Shown here in pieces: positions 35,798 through 45,257 of a stretch of DNA of 64,000 nucleotides. The stretch is taken from NCBI RefSeq assembly GCF_000745975.1, contig NZ_JQKJ01000019.1, positions 1-64,000 on the forward strand, in the 5' to 3' direction. This DNA is from Desulfobacter vibrioformis DSM 8776 (GTDB lineage: Bacteria; Desulfobacterota; Desulfobacteria; Desulfobacterales; Desulfobacteraceae). Every line of letters starts with the position of its first letter. The stretch's first letter is position 1. Position numbers and translations under genes: made by a program. A model generated the notes under the pieces. It was not told where the DNA came from and made no database searches. It worked only from the letters and a program-made list of their open reading frames with translations.

Positions 35798-38659
35798 TCA
35801 AACATGCGGCAACCGGTAGTCTGACAGCCAGGACTCAAGTTCGTGCAAGGGCATGGGCCGGGCAAAAACATATCCTTGAATATCCATGTCTCCCATCTGA
35901 TTTAAAATTTCCAGCTGATTTTCGTTTTCAACGCCTTCGGCCACAATCCCCATGTTCAGTTTGTTGGCCATCAGGACAATGGTTTCGACCAGGACAAGGG
36001 CATTGGCATCATCGACAATATCGTCGATAAAGGATTTGTCGATTTTCAAGGTGGTGATGGGCATCTGTTTAAGATAGGCCAGGGAAGAATAACCTGTCCC
36101 AAAGTCATCAATGGCCGTTGAGATACCAATTTGGGACAGGTTTTTAAGCCGGGTCATGGTGGTGTTTATATCCCGCATTAACAAAGACTCGGTGATCTCT
36201 ATTTTCAGACGGTCTGCCGGATATAAGGTCTCTTGCATGATGCCTGCGGCCATTTGTTCAAATGAGGGGTCATCCATCTGGCGTGCGGAAATATTGACAG
36301 ACAGCATCAGGTCCAGTTGACTTTTTTCTTTAATGCGACAGACCTGTTCAACCGCCTTCTTAAAAACTTGTTTGCCAAGGGGAATGATCAGGCCGGATTC
36401 TTCTGCCAGGGGGATAAACTGGCTGGGGGGAACAACGGAGCCATCCGGTTTTATCCAGCGGACCAGGGCTTCAAGCCCCACCGGCGTTAATGTCCTGATA
36501 TTGACCTGGGGCTGAAAATAGACCTGGAATTCATCATTTTCAATGGCCGTACGCATGGCCATTTCCATGTCAATGCGCTGGTTGATCTTTCTGGCCATTT
36601 TCTGCTCAAACAGATAATATTTGTCCTTGCCTTTGTCCTTGGCGTGATACATGGCAAGATCGGCATGGCGCACAAGGGTGTCTGCATCATCACCGTCTTC
36701 GGGAAAAACGGAAATACCGATACTGCAGGTGATATGAAAGGATTTGCCATTTATGTCAAAGGGCGCTGAAAATGAGCCCTGAATACGTTTAACCATGCCG
36801 ATGATTTCCATCATATTGTCCACGTCCGTGACCATGATGACAAATTCATCCCCGCCGAGCCTGGCCACGGTATCGCTGCCCCGGGTAACGGTGAGCAGCC
36901 TTTGCGCAGCCTCTTTTAACAGTTCATCGCCATGGGCATGTCCTGCCGTGTCGTTGACGTTTTTAAAATTATCAAGATCAATGAAGATCAACTGGACCAT
37001 CTTCGCCTCGTGCCGGGCCCTGTTTATGGCATGTTCAAGCCGGTCTTTGAACAAGGTCCGGTTGGAAAGACCGGTGAGCGGATCATGGTAGGCCATATAT
37101 TCGATCTGCTTTTCTTTGGTTTTCATCTCGGAAATATCATGAAACACAGCCACGTAGTTTTTCACCTGTCCGCTTTTATTCCGGATAGCGCTGATACTTA
37201 AAAATTCCGGGTAGGCCTGTCCGGACTTTTTTCGATTCCAGATCTCCCCGGACCACTGGCCTTTTAGAATCAGGGACTGCCACATGGTTTTATAAAAGGC
37301 TTGATCGTGCCGGTTCGATTTTAAAATCCGGGGGTTTTGTCCGATGGCATCCTGGGCCGTGTAGCCGGTAATATCGGTAAATGCCTGATTTACGGCCTGG
37401 ATCTTTCCATCGGGCTGGGTTATGGTGATTCCCTCATTGGCATTTTCAAATACTTTTTCAAATAACTGAAGCTGGATCTCCGTCTCTTTGCGCATGATAT
37501 TTTCTGTGATCAGATTTTTTTTATATCTTTCCAGCCGTCTTACAAATTCGTTGAAACTGGATTCAAGGTCACCGATTTCATCTTTGCGCCGGCTGTCCAG
37601 CGGCTGTAACTGCCAGTCCTGGTTCATATTGACATTTAAACGGCGGATCAGGCTGGTCAGCGGCCGGGTAATGGTGGTGCTTACGGCCAGTGTGACAAAC
37701 GCAATGACAGCAATGGACACAGCCAGGATAGCAAGAAACATCCGGCGCATCTCCACAAGCGGGGCAAAGGCTTTTTCAGTATATGTTGAAGAGGCAATGA
37801 TCCAGTCAAAATCCGGTATAAAATCAAACACCATCAATTTCTCTTTGACCACCTGATCTTCGGGGTTTTTCCAGAAGTAGTGCATCATCCCTTTTTTCTG
37901 TGCAATGATTTCCCGGGTCTGTTTTTTGTTTTCGGGTGTTCCGTAATCCATCATGTTGCCGGTTATTTTAGGATGAATGAGGATGTTGGCCCGGCTGTCA
38001 AAAATAAAAGAGTAGCCGCCCCCCAGGGCATCCATTGCCAGCACGCTGTCTTTGAAATCTTCCACGGAGACAAGCTGGGAAAATTCCGATTTGTACGACG
38101 ATGCTGAGATGATCCAGTCCCAGGGCTTAAAATAAGCCATGTGCAGTGCCTTGGCGCGTTTTTCAGTGTCCTCCGGATTTTTCCACCAGTATTCCAGGTA
38201 CCCGTTTTTCTTCACCAACTGTTTCCGGATAAACCCCAATTCAGCATAGCTCTGCCCTTTGACATCCTGGTTAGGGTGGACTTTCATCTTTCCTGTGCTG
38301 TCGATGACGTATATGTATCCGGTCTTGCCTATTTTTTGACCCAGCAGCAGACTTTCTGCCTGTTTTTTGGCCTCTTTTTCGGATATCAGATGATTCTGGA
38401 AATCCTGGTAGATGTGTTCAATAATTTCCAGATTTTTTTCAGCAATGGCACGCAGGTGAATTTTGATGGAAACCGTTCCGACAGTTTCGATCAGGCTTGT
38501 AATCGACTGATTGGAACGCGTCAATGCGGTTTTTATATGATGTTCAAGATAATTTTTTACATGGATATAGTACATGCTGAAACCGCATGAGAAAACAACT
38601 GTGGCCACCAGCGAATAGATGAAAAACAGCTTGAATCGTATGGGCAGGCGTTTGGACAT
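35798..38659 (-). CDS. Membrane c-di-GMP enzyme: double Cache, HAMP, PAS, GGDEF, EAL
   Basis: 953 residues. Membrane segment at about 10-30; two Cache_2-like repeats in the periplasmic part (YIYVIDSTGKMKVHPN with LEYWWKNPEDTEK, then SFIFDSRANILIHPK with MHYFWKNPEDQVV); second membrane segment near 310-330; HAMP; PAS near 400-510; GGDEF with intact RLGGDEFVIMV near 635; EAL with GLEALVRWIKP near 740 and DDFGTGYSSLAYLKQMP near 860. Both catalytic motifs look complete, so it could make or degrade c-di-GMP. The WWKNPEDTEK/FWKNPEDQVV pair suggests the two sensor halves arose by duplication. Confidence 0.93.
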   Translation of the reverse strand: MSKRLPIRFKLFFIYSLVATVVFSCGFSMYYIHVKNYLEHHIKTALTRSNQSITSLIETVGTVSIKIHLRAIAEKNLEIIEHIYQDFQNHLISEKEAKKQAESLLLGQKIGKTGYIYVIDSTGKMKVHPNQDVKGQSYAELGFIRKQLVKKNGYLEYWWKNPEDTEKRAKALHMAYFKPWDWIISASSYKSEFSQLVSVEDFKDSVLAMDALGGGYSFIFDSRANILIHPKITGNMMDYGTPENKKQTREIIAQKKGMMHYFWKNPEDQVVKEKLMVFDFIPDFDWIIASSTYTEKAFAPLVEMRRMFLAILAVSIAVIAFVTLAVSTTITRPLTSLIRRLNVNMNQDWQLQPLDSRRKDEIGDLESSFNEFVRRLERYKKNLITENIMRKETEIQLQLFEKVFENANEGITITQPDGKIQAVNQAFTDITGYTAQDAIGQNPRILKSNRHDQAFYKTMWQSLILKGQWSGEIWNRKKSGQAYPEFLSISAIRNKSGQVKNYVAVFHDISEMKTKEKQIEYMAYHDPLTGLSNRTLFKDRLEHAINRARHEAKMVQLIFIDLDNFKNVNDTAGHAHGDELLKEAAQRLLTVTRGSDTVARLGGDEFVIMVTDVDNMMEIIGMVKRIQGSFSAPFDINGKSFHITCSIGISVFPEDGDDADTLVRHADLAMYHAKDKGKDKYYLFEQKMARKINQRIDMEMAMRTAIENDEFQVYFQPQVNIRTLTPVGLEALVRWIKPDGSVVPPSQFIPLAEESGLIIPLGKQVFKKAVEQVCRIKEKSQLDLMLSVNISARQMDDPSFEQMAAGIMQETLYPADRLKIEITESLLMRDINTTMTRLKNLSQIGISTAIDDFGTGYSSLAYLKQMPITTLKIDKSFIDDIVDDANALVLVETIVLMANKLNMGIVAEGVENENQLEILNQMGDMDIQGYVFARPMPLHELESWLSDYRLPHV

Positions 38660-38807
38660 ATTGTATCTTAAATTTACAGGTTTTGATTTGTAAGCGGATA
38701 TTCTATCGAAAAGTGTATTTCAAAATGGCTGTGAAATCAAGTCGCTGTTTTACCGGGCAGCCCGTCCGTTGTTTTGCAGCTAGATAAACGTGGTCCAGGT
38801 AAGGTGC

Positions 38808-38841
38808 CCCCCGGAAAATGCAATACGCAAAGTTCCGGGGG
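38808..38841. terminator. GC-rich inverted repeat after aminotransferase gene
   Basis: CCCCCGGAA (38808-38816) and TTCCGGGGG (38833-38841) form a perfect 9-bp stem with a 16-base loop, 18 bases after the aminotransferase stop on the minus strand. There is no T-tract, so it may be a stabilising hairpin rather than a classic terminator. Confidence 0.45.
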
Positions 38842-38858
38842 ATATCGTCCCATTAATG

Positions 38859-40247
38859 TCAGATATCCAAGCTGCCCAAAACGTCAAGCAGGATATCCGA
38901 AGCCTTGTCCAGATATTTCTTCGGCGTTGTCAAAGAGGGCATAAACCGTATGACATTCCCGTATCTCCCGCAGGGAACCAGAATAACGCCCTTGTTCAGC
39001 ATCGCCATGATGACCTGTCCCATGAGAGCTGCATCAAAAGGCGCTTTGGTTTCCCGGTCTTTGACCAGTTCAATACCGATCATGAACCCTCTTCCCCGGA
39101 CATCTCCGATACATTCTATGTTCCGGGCCCCCTCTTTAAGTCTGTCCTTTATCTGTTCACCTAATTTGGCAACTCTTTTTATCAGTGCATTGTCATTCTC
39201 GGTAAGGATATCGATATTGGTCATGCTGACAGCAGCAGAAACGCCGTTGGCGGCAAAGGTATTGGGCTGGGAACCGTCTTCGATTTTTGCTGCAAGATCC
39301 TTGCGCAACGTAACGCCGGCCATCGGCACATCGCCGCCAATGCCTTTTCCAAAGGTCAATATATCCGGTTCAACGCCGCTATGTTCAATGGCCCACATTT
39401 TTCCGGAACGTCCTGCACCGGATTGAACCTCATCGGCGATAAAAAGGGCACCGTGTTTTTCGCACGAGGCTTTAACACGCTGAAGAAATTCAGGATTCGG
39501 GGCCAGGTATCCACCTTCACCCTGCTGTGCCTCAATGATCACCGCTCCCACATCATCCACACCGGTATACGGCGTATTCAACAGGTATTCCAGATAGTTT
39601 GCGCACATGTCTTCACACGCTTCCTGGCTTTTGGTTCCAAAACAGCACCGGTATGCGTACGGGTACGGCACATGGACAACACCGGGGATAAATGGACCAA
39701 AATCTTTTCTGTACTGATCACCGGTTGTCAAAGATCCACACCCGCAGTGAACACCGTGATAGGCGCCATGAAATGCCACGATCTGTGAACGGCCTGTAAT
39801 CTTTCTGACAAACTTAATGGCCGATTCAAGGGCGCTGGAACCGGACTGGGTAAAAAAAGTAATGCAATTATCTTTTAACCCTGCCGGCATGATGCCGGAT
39901 ATCTTTTTTGCCAGATCCAGACGCATGGAACTGCTGCAGTCACTGCCATGCATCAATTTTCCGGTTTGTTTGTGAATCGCCTCAACCACCCTTGGGTGAA
40001 GCCTTCCCACTGAATTGACAGCAACACCGGCTGTGATATCGATATACAAATTTCCATCCGGATCTTTTACGGTGGCCCCGAATCCCTGATCATAAACCAC
40101 CGGAAATCTTCCGGCGCCTCTTGCCATGGATTCAAATTCCGGGGCTTCACCGAGCTGCTTAAGGCTTTTGGGACCCGGCACGGATTCAGTTATTATTTTG
40201 GGGGCATCAGGATAGGATAATTTTTCAAGATCGGATTCGTTAATCAT
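38859..40247 (-). CDS. Class III aminotransferase, probably omega-amino acid:2-oxoacid
   Basis: 462 residues, PLP enzyme. Seen: TFFTQSGSSALESAIKFVRK near 130, AFHGAYHGVHCG near 160, the pyridine-binding aspartate in LFIADEVQSGAGRSGKMW near 270 and the Schiff-base lysine in ILTFGKGIGGDVPMAGV near 300. It is closest in pattern to 4-aminobutyrate and related transaminases. A Cys-rich stretch (YRCCFGTKSQEACEDMC) near 200 is notable. It lies 47 bases after a TRAP transporter operon and an aldehyde dehydrogenase is divergent, so it likely deaminates an imported omega-amino acid to a semialdehyde. Substrate unproven. Confidence 0.85.
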   Translation of the reverse strand: MINESDLEKLSYPDAPKIITESVPGPKSLKQLGEAPEFESMARGAGRFPVVYDQGFGATVKDPDGNLYIDITAGVAVNSVGRLHPRVVEAIHKQTGKLMHGSDCSSSMRLDLAKKISGIMPAGLKDNCITFFTQSGSSALESAIKFVRKITGRSQIVAFHGAYHGVHCGCGSLTTGDQYRKDFGPFIPGVVHVPYPYAYRCCFGTKSQEACEDMCANYLEYLLNTPYTGVDDVGAVIIEAQQGEGGYLAPNPEFLQRVKASCEKHGALFIADEVQSGAGRSGKMWAIEHSGVEPDILTFGKGIGGDVPMAGVTLRKDLAAKIEDGSQPNTFAANGVSAAVSMTNIDILTENDNALIKRVAKLGEQIKDRLKEGARNIECIGDVRGRGFMIGIELVKDRETKAPFDAALMGQVIMAMLNKGVILVPCGRYGNVIRFMPSLTTPKKYLDKASDILLDVLGSLDI

Positions 40248-40294
40248 GTGATTTCTTCCTTTTAAACTTTGTGTTTATATATTTAGTGTCTACA

Positions 40295-41596
40295 CTACAG
40301 CATGCTATCAGTCAGCCATAAAGCCAGTTGCGGGAAAATCATAACCAGGATGAGAACAATGAGCTGAATGGCCACAAACGGCGGGATAGACTTCCAGATA
40401 TCCCGGGTCGTGATTTCGGGTGGTGCCACCCCTTTCATCATAATCAGTGCCCATCCAAAAGGCGGGGTCAGATATGCCACCTGCATGTTCAAAATAAAAA
40501 TTATTGAGAACCAGATGGGATCAAAACCCAGAACTTTGGCAATGGGAACAAAAATAGGCGCACAGATGGTAACAACGGCATAGTCATCCATGAACATACC
40601 CAAAACCAGAAGAATCAACTGCATGCCCCCCAATACAATCCAGCGGTTTATTTCAAGCGTGCTCACAAGCTCTGTGACCAAAGACTGTGCGCCCTGGCTG
40701 GTATAAAACACACTGAATAATGTAGCACCGATTAAAATCCAGAAAACCATCCCGCTGATGGTCATGGTCTGTCTGCAGGAGTCCCAAAGCACTTTCCATG
40801 ACATTTTCTTCAGAAGAACACAAATAACAAAAGCGCCGGTTGCGCCTACACCGGCAGCTTCGGTTGGTGTGGCAATCCCGAAAAAAATTGAACCCAATAC
40901 CAGGACGATCAAAAGTGCGGGGAGCAAAATATCTTTCAGGGAAGACAGTCTCAACTTCCAGGTGACCGTTTCCTTAACAGGCGGTGCAAATTCCGGCTGG
41001 AGTTGACACCGGATACTGATATATAAAATATAGCCGAATGCGGTGATCAAACCGGGAATCACGCCAGCCAGAAAAAGCTTTCCAATTGATACCCGGGCAA
41101 TGTACGCAAAAATAATCATGATAATACTGGGGGGAATAATTTCGCCTAACACCCCCCCGGCCATGACAGAACCCAGGGCAAGGGACCGGTTGTAAGACTG
41201 CTTGAGCATTGCCGGTACGGCGATCAGGCCCATGGTCAAAATCCCCGGGCCGAAACCACCGCACATGGCAAGGGCCACGCACACGCCGATGGAGATAATG
41301 GCAAGCCCGCCTTTAATGCCGGTGAGCCAGAATCCCAATGCCTTGAACATTCGATCCGAAATACCGGAATGTAAAAGAAAATTGCCCATGAGCAGAAACA
41401 ATGGAATCGTGATCAGATTCGGATCTGTAATCTGCTTATATGTCGTTGTCGCAACAATAAACAGAGAGGTTGAACCTTCCAGAAGGCAGGTCAGAACAAC
41501 GGTAATCCCCCCCAAAGCAAATGCAACCGGGACCCCAAGTAAAAGGAGGGTCATGAGCCCTCCGAACAACAATATGGTAACCACTTCAATACTCAT
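40295..41596 (-). CDS. dctM: TRAP transporter large permease, DctM-like
   Basis: 433 residues with about 12 hydrophobic segments. Family features include LLLLGVPVAFALGG near the start, LFLLMGNFLLHSGISDRMF near 95, GFGPGILTMGLIAVPAML near 135, GVLGEIIPPSIIMIIFAYI near 165 and the MQVAYLTPPFGWALIMMKG block near 375. It is the sodium-coupled membrane subunit. It lies 27 bases after dctQ and 47 before the aminotransferase gene. Confidence 0.93.
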   Translation of the reverse strand: MSIEVVTILLFGGLMTLLLLGVPVAFALGGITVVLTCLLEGSTSLFIVATTTYKQITDPNLITIPLFLLMGNFLLHSGISDRMFKALGFWLTGIKGGLAIISIGVCVALAMCGGFGPGILTMGLIAVPAMLKQSYNRSLALGSVMAGGVLGEIIPPSIIMIIFAYIARVSIGKLFLAGVIPGLITAFGYILYISIRCQLQPEFAPPVKETVTWKLRLSSLKDILLPALLIVLVLGSIFFGIATPTEAAGVGATGAFVICVLLKKMSWKVLWDSCRQTMTISGMVFWILIGATLFSVFYTSQGAQSLVTELVSTLEINRWIVLGGMQLILLVLGMFMDDYAVVTICAPIFVPIAKVLGFDPIWFSIIFILNMQVAYLTPPFGWALIMMKGVAPPEITTRDIWKSIPPFVAIQLIVLILVMIFPQLALWLTDSML

Positions 41597-41623
41597 AAAA
41601 CCATGCCCTCACCCTGCCCTGAA

Positions 41624-42124
41624 CTATTCAAGATTACGCGTTTGTTTTTTCAACAAGATATAAATTCCTTCCACAAGGAACAATACAGCGGTAATGGGAA
41701 TTAAAAGTTTCAAAGGATAGAGCGGTATCCGGAATGCTCCATGTGCGGTTTCTTTCATCACGAAAGAATTTTGTCCCATCCAGGCGCTCTGCCAGATCAG
41801 AACCACGATGAAACAGACAAATGACAGCAGTGCAAGCAGGTCCGCTGTTTTCCGTCCTTTTCTTGTAAAACGGTTATAAACAACTTCTATGCGTATATGG
41901 GTATTCTTCGCCATGGCATAAATCCCGGCAAAAAGGATATACACACCAAAAATCTGGCGATTGACAGGCCAGACCCATATGGTCGGACTGTTAAACGCGT
42001 ATCTTAATATCACCTCAATGGTTGTACACAACATGATGACCACAATTAAAAGGCTCATCACATCTCCGGCCCGGCAACTGACCGTATCGACAAATTTAAA
42101 AACTGCTTTCAGGCTTTTTATCAT
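41624..42124 (-). CDS. dctQ: TRAP transporter small permease, DctQ-like
   Basis: 166 residues with four membrane segments, the DctQ fold. The first contains VMSLLIVVIMLCTTIEVILRYAF and the family glycine and tryptophan pattern is present near IWVWPVNRQIFGVYILFAG. It bridges the binding protein and the large permease. It starts 10 bases after dctP. Confidence 0.9.
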   Translation of the reverse strand: MIKSLKAVFKFVDTVSCRAGDVMSLLIVVIMLCTTIEVILRYAFNSPTIWVWPVNRQIFGVYILFAGIYAMAKNTHIRIEVVYNRFTRKGRKTADLLALLSFVCFIVVLIWQSAWMGQNSFVMKETAHGAFRIPLYPLKLLIPITAVLFLVEGIYILLKKQTRNLE

Positions 42125-42134
42125 GCATCTATCC

Positions 42135-43187
42135 TTATTTAACCCCTCTCCATTCTTTGATCATCTTGATCGCCTCGGCTGACGCCTCATCGCGTTTGGC
42201 AACCTCATCCCAGAGTTTATAAGCAATTTCTTTGTGCTGTTTAATTGCTTGGGCAGAGACGTTGCTTTCTTTCAATGTGCCGGCTTTTATCATATTTTCC
42301 GCGTTTTTAAATTCTTTGCCGTAGGCTTCCACGGTCGCGGTCCAGTAATTTTCAGCCGCTTTCTGAAGGGCCTGTTTTAAATTATCGGGCAGTTCGTTCC
42401 AGGATTTGTTGTTGATCAGCATATGCCCGATCACATGGTCATTATCCCCGGCCCGCACCCAGTAAGGGGCGACTTCATACCATTTTAATCCGGATATGGC
42501 ACTGATATCCCACTGGCTGGCATCAAGGGTTCCAAGTTTCAACGCCATGTAGGCTTCACCACCGGAAACATAAGTGCCCCGGGCACCGATCATATTGTGA
42601 AACTGTGTATAAATCCCTTCGTCCCTGATCTTTATACCTTTCCAGTCGTCAAAGTTTTCCAGCGGTTTTGTGGACAAGACAAAGGGGCCGCCGTATGTAT
42701 GCATGTCAAGCCAGTAAAGGCCTTGCTTGTCATACTCTTTTCGCAAGATATTGACGAATCCCTTATTATAATAAAAATCTCTTATCACCTGGGCCTTGGC
42801 ATCAAATCCATCGACTTCATCAATGGTATAAGCAAACGGAATACCGAATTCAATTTCCCCAACCGGAACAATACCGCCCCAGAATGCCCCCATACAGTGA
42901 AGCATGTCCAAAAGCCCCCTTTGTGTGGATTCAAACAACTGCTCCAACGGAACAATTTCGGAATCCGCGAAAACTGAAATAATCAGTTTGCCGTCACTGA
43001 ATTTTTTCACGTCCCGGGCAAAGCCGTCAAGCAGTTCAAAAGAGATGTCGCCATGGGGATATCCGGACTGCAGTTTCCATCTATACACCTTATCTTTGGC
43101 AAAAGCAGATCCAACGGAAAAGATGGTACACAGAAAAATGGTGACGAAAACCAACGATACTTTTTTAATTGCTGCAGATAATTTCAT
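42135..43187 (-). CDS. dctP: TRAP transporter periplasmic binding protein, DctP-like
   Basis: 350 residues with a Sec signal peptide (LVFVTIFLCTIFSVGSAFA). Mature protein starts KDKVYRWKLQSGYPHGDISF, and contains FADSEIVPLEQLFESTQRG, FGIPFAYTIDEVDGF and GIKIRDEGIYTQFHNMIG. The arginine in KIRDEG (near residue 185) is the usual carboxylate-binding residue, so the ligand probably has a carboxylate. The substrate is not known but aminotransferase and aldehyde dehydrogenase genes flank the operon. Confidence 0.92.
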   Translation of the reverse strand: MKLSAAIKKVSLVFVTIFLCTIFSVGSAFAKDKVYRWKLQSGYPHGDISFELLDGFARDVKKFSDGKLIISVFADSEIVPLEQLFESTQRGLLDMLHCMGAFWGGIVPVGEIEFGIPFAYTIDEVDGFDAKAQVIRDFYYNKGFVNILRKEYDKQGLYWLDMHTYGGPFVLSTKPLENFDDWKGIKIRDEGIYTQFHNMIGARGTYVSGGEAYMALKLGTLDASQWDISAISGLKWYEVAPYWVRAGDNDHVIGHMLINNKSWNELPDNLKQALQKAAENYWTATVEAYGKEFKNAENMIKAGTLKESNVSAQAIKQHKEIAYKLWDEVAKRDEASAEAIKMIKEWRGVK

Positions 43188-43541
43188 GCGTTTCTCCTTT
43201 AATCATTTTTAATGACTATAATGCCCACGTTTAATACCACCCGTAAATATATCCCTTCCACCGCCCTGTCAATGGCCGGAAGATGACCATATACAGGCGA
43301 ACCGCATTTGCTGTTTACCCGGCAGGGCAATTATGCATATAGTTGCCCTGCCAAGGCCATGCCGCTGATTTGCCGGAGTACCGGCATTAACAATGGTCAA
43401 TTGCGTTTACCGGTAGCAGCCCAGGACCTGTTACCGCAAAAGATATGCAAGGGATTTGGGACGGCCAATAATTTTGAAAATTTTTTGGAACAGCCTTACG
43501 CCTGGGATTTTCAGGAAACAAAATGCAAAAGGAGAAAAAGC
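43188..43541. other. Divergent control region between dctP and the aldehyde dehydrogenase gene
   Basis: 354 bases between divergent start codons. It holds a perfect 10-bp inverted repeat (listed separately). The plus-strand frame that runs into the dehydrogenase from 43308 looks like an out-of-family extension, so I treat this stretch as non-coding. Confidence 0.5.
43321..43352. promoter_or_regulatory. 10-bp inverted repeat, candidate operator
   Basis: GGCAGGGCAA (43321-43330) and TTGCCCTGCC (43343-43352) are perfect complements separated by 12 AT-rich bases. It lies between the divergent TRAP operon and aldehyde dehydrogenase gene. The spacing fits two turns of DNA for a dimeric regulator, or a stable RNA hairpin in the dehydrogenase leader. 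Confidence 0.5.
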
Positions 43542-44954
43542 ATGACGGATTATGCAATGATAATCAATGGTAAAAAAGTGTTATCCGACACCACATTTGA
43601 TGTGGTCAATCCGGCAACGGGAGACGTTTTTGCAAAGTGCCCCAGGGCCACGATTGAGCAACTGGATGAAGCGGTTGCCGCAGCCCGGAAGGCTTTTCCC
43701 GGATGGTCGGCCCTGGCCGATGACCAGCGGGTAAAGATCATGAACCGGATCGCCGGCATTATTGAACAAAACCAGGCGGAACTCGCCGGACTGATCACCC
43801 GGGAACAGGGTAAACCATTGTCCGGACCGGGGTCCATGTTTGAGGTCGGCGGCTGTATGGCCTGGACCCAGGTTACCGCATCCATGAAACTTGAACCCGA
43901 ACTGGTGGATGATAACCCGGAGGATACCATTGAACTGTACAGAAAACCCATTGGTGTCGTCGGGTCCATTACGCCATGGAACTGGCCCTTGCTCATCGCT
44001 GTATGGCATATCATGCCGGCCCTGAGAGTGGGGTGTACCGTTGTCCTGAAACCTGCATCCTATACCCCCCTGGCCACCCTCCGGCTGGTTGAACTGATCA
44101 ATGAAGCCCTGCCCCCCGGGGTGCTCAATGTGGTATCCGGCAGCTCCGAGATAGGCAATGCCATGTCAGCCCACAAAGGCATTGACAAAATTGTCTTCAC
44201 AGGTTCCATTCCCGTGGGCCAGACCATCATGGGCCGGGCCGCGTCCAATTTAAAAAGCCTGACCCTGGAACTGGGAGGCAATGATGCAGGCATTATTCTG
44301 CCGGGAACTGATGTTACCCCGCTTTTGGAGCCTTTGTTCTGGGGATGCTTCATTAATGCCGGACAGACGTGCGCGGCCCTGAAACGCCTTTTTGTCCATG
44401 AAGATGATTATGAAGATGTCTGCCAGAAATTTACGGATTATGTAACTAAAATTCCTGTGGGGGACGGTATGGATGAAAAGAATCTCATCGGCCCGCTGGG
44501 CAATGGGCCCCAGCTCGAAACCGTCAAACAATATGTCGATGATGCCAGGGAAAAAGGCGCCAGGGTCCTGTGCGGCGGGACACCTTGTTCCGGCCCGGGG
44601 TACTTTTATCCCCTGACCCTGGTGGCAGATGTAACCGATGATATGGACCTGGTCAAAGAAGAACAGTTTGGCACCGCACTTCCCATCATCAAATATGCCA
44701 CTGTTGACGAGGCGGTTCAAAGGGCAAATTCCCTTGACGTGGGGCTTGGCGGATCTGCATGGTCCAATGATCCGGAAAAAGCCAAAGCGGTTGCCATGCG
44801 CCTTGAAGCCGGGACTGTCTGGGTGAATGCCCATGGAAAACTGCACCCCATGGCCCCCTTTGGCGGAGTCAAATCTTCCGGTATCGGATCTGAATTCGGG
44901 CTTGAGGGTCTCAAAGCCTATACTGTGAATCAGGTGGTCAGTGTAGCGAAATAG
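43542..44954 (+). CDS. NAD(P)-dependent aldehyde dehydrogenase
   Basis: About 470 residues from the ATG at 43542, preceded by AAAAGGAG with a 7-base gap. The active-site cysteine is in NAGQTCAALKRLFV near residue 280 and the glutamate base is in LELGGNDAGII near 245; the NAD-binding block SITPWNWPLLIAVW is near 145. It oxidises an aldehyde, probably a semialdehyde from the divergent aminotransferase. Family resemblance to succinate-semialdehyde dehydrogenases is general only. Confidence 0.92.
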   Translation: MTDYAMIINGKKVLSDTTFDVVNPATGDVFAKCPRATIEQLDEAVAAARKAFPGWSALADDQRVKIMNRIAGIIEQNQAELAGLITREQGKPLSGPGSMFEVGGCMAWTQVTASMKLEPELVDDNPEDTIELYRKPIGVVGSITPWNWPLLIAVWHIMPALRVGCTVVLKPASYTPLATLRLVELINEALPPGVLNVVSGSSEIGNAMSAHKGIDKIVFTGSIPVGQTIMGRAASNLKSLTLELGGNDAGIILPGTDVTPLLEPLFWGCFINAGQTCAALKRLFVHEDDYEDVCQKFTDYVTKIPVGDGMDEKNLIGPLGNGPQLETVKQYVDDAREKGARVLCGGTPCSGPGYFYPLTLVADVTDDMDLVKEEQFGTALPIIKYATVDEAVQRANSLDVGLGGSAWSNDPEKAKAVAMRLEAGTVWVNAHGKLHPMAPFGGVKSSGIGSEFGLEGLKAYTVNQVVSVAK

Positions 44955-45076
44955 TGTTTGAACAAAAAGTTGCCCATCTGCCGGGTTGCAGAAAATCTGC
45001 AATCCTCACAACCACGGGGTTGCTTTGGTTGCGGATTTTCCTGCGCCTTGCATATGGGCAGCTTTTCGTCCAAACA
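44955..45076. repeat. 122-bp long palindromic element, MITE/REP-like
   Basis: The arms begin TGTTTGAACAAAAAGTTGCC on the plus strand and TGTTTGGACGAAAAGCTGCC on the minus strand, and keep matching inward for about 60 bases with a few mismatches (for example GCAGAAAATCTGCA versus GCAGGAAAATCCGC). It starts directly after the stop codon of the aldehyde dehydrogenase gene, so the transcript would end in a very long hairpin. No coding frame is inside. This looks like a miniature inverted-repeat or palindromic repeat element. Confidence 0.65.
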
Positions 45077-45163
45077 CAGGTTCCCGTTCAAGTACTAAAT
45101 AGTCACCATTTCATTTCCGGGACTGGGTCAATGTCATAAAGTTAAGAAACTTTTCAGATTAAA

Positions 45164-45233
45164 ACCACGAAGTTCACGAAGAACACGAAGTTTAGTTCTC
45201 TAATATCTTCGTGAACTTCGTGTTCTTCGTGGT
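45164..45233. repeat. CACGAAG-triplet palindrome
   Basis: Left arm 45164-45190 has three CACGAAG units; right arm 45207-45233 has three CTTCGTG units. The arms pair along 27 bases except for two 3-base blocks where TTC/AAC spacers are swapped, with a 16-base AT-rich loop. Such CACGAAG elements are widespread palindromes in environmental Proteobacteria. It is between the dehydrogenase gene and a convergent binding-protein gene and may act as a bidirectional transcription stop. Confidence 0.6.
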
Positions 45234-45257
45234 AAAATAAAATCTGAATGCTTAAGT

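Noticed and set aside
38660-38858. Small RNA or gene between the GGDEF-EAL and aminotransferase genes
   Set aside because: Only an inverted repeat near the aminotransferase stop is visible; no frame or promoter is convincing.
43308-43541. N-terminal extension of the aldehyde dehydrogenase
   Set aside because: The extra 78 codons lack any family similarity, and a strong ribosome site precedes the ATG at 43542.
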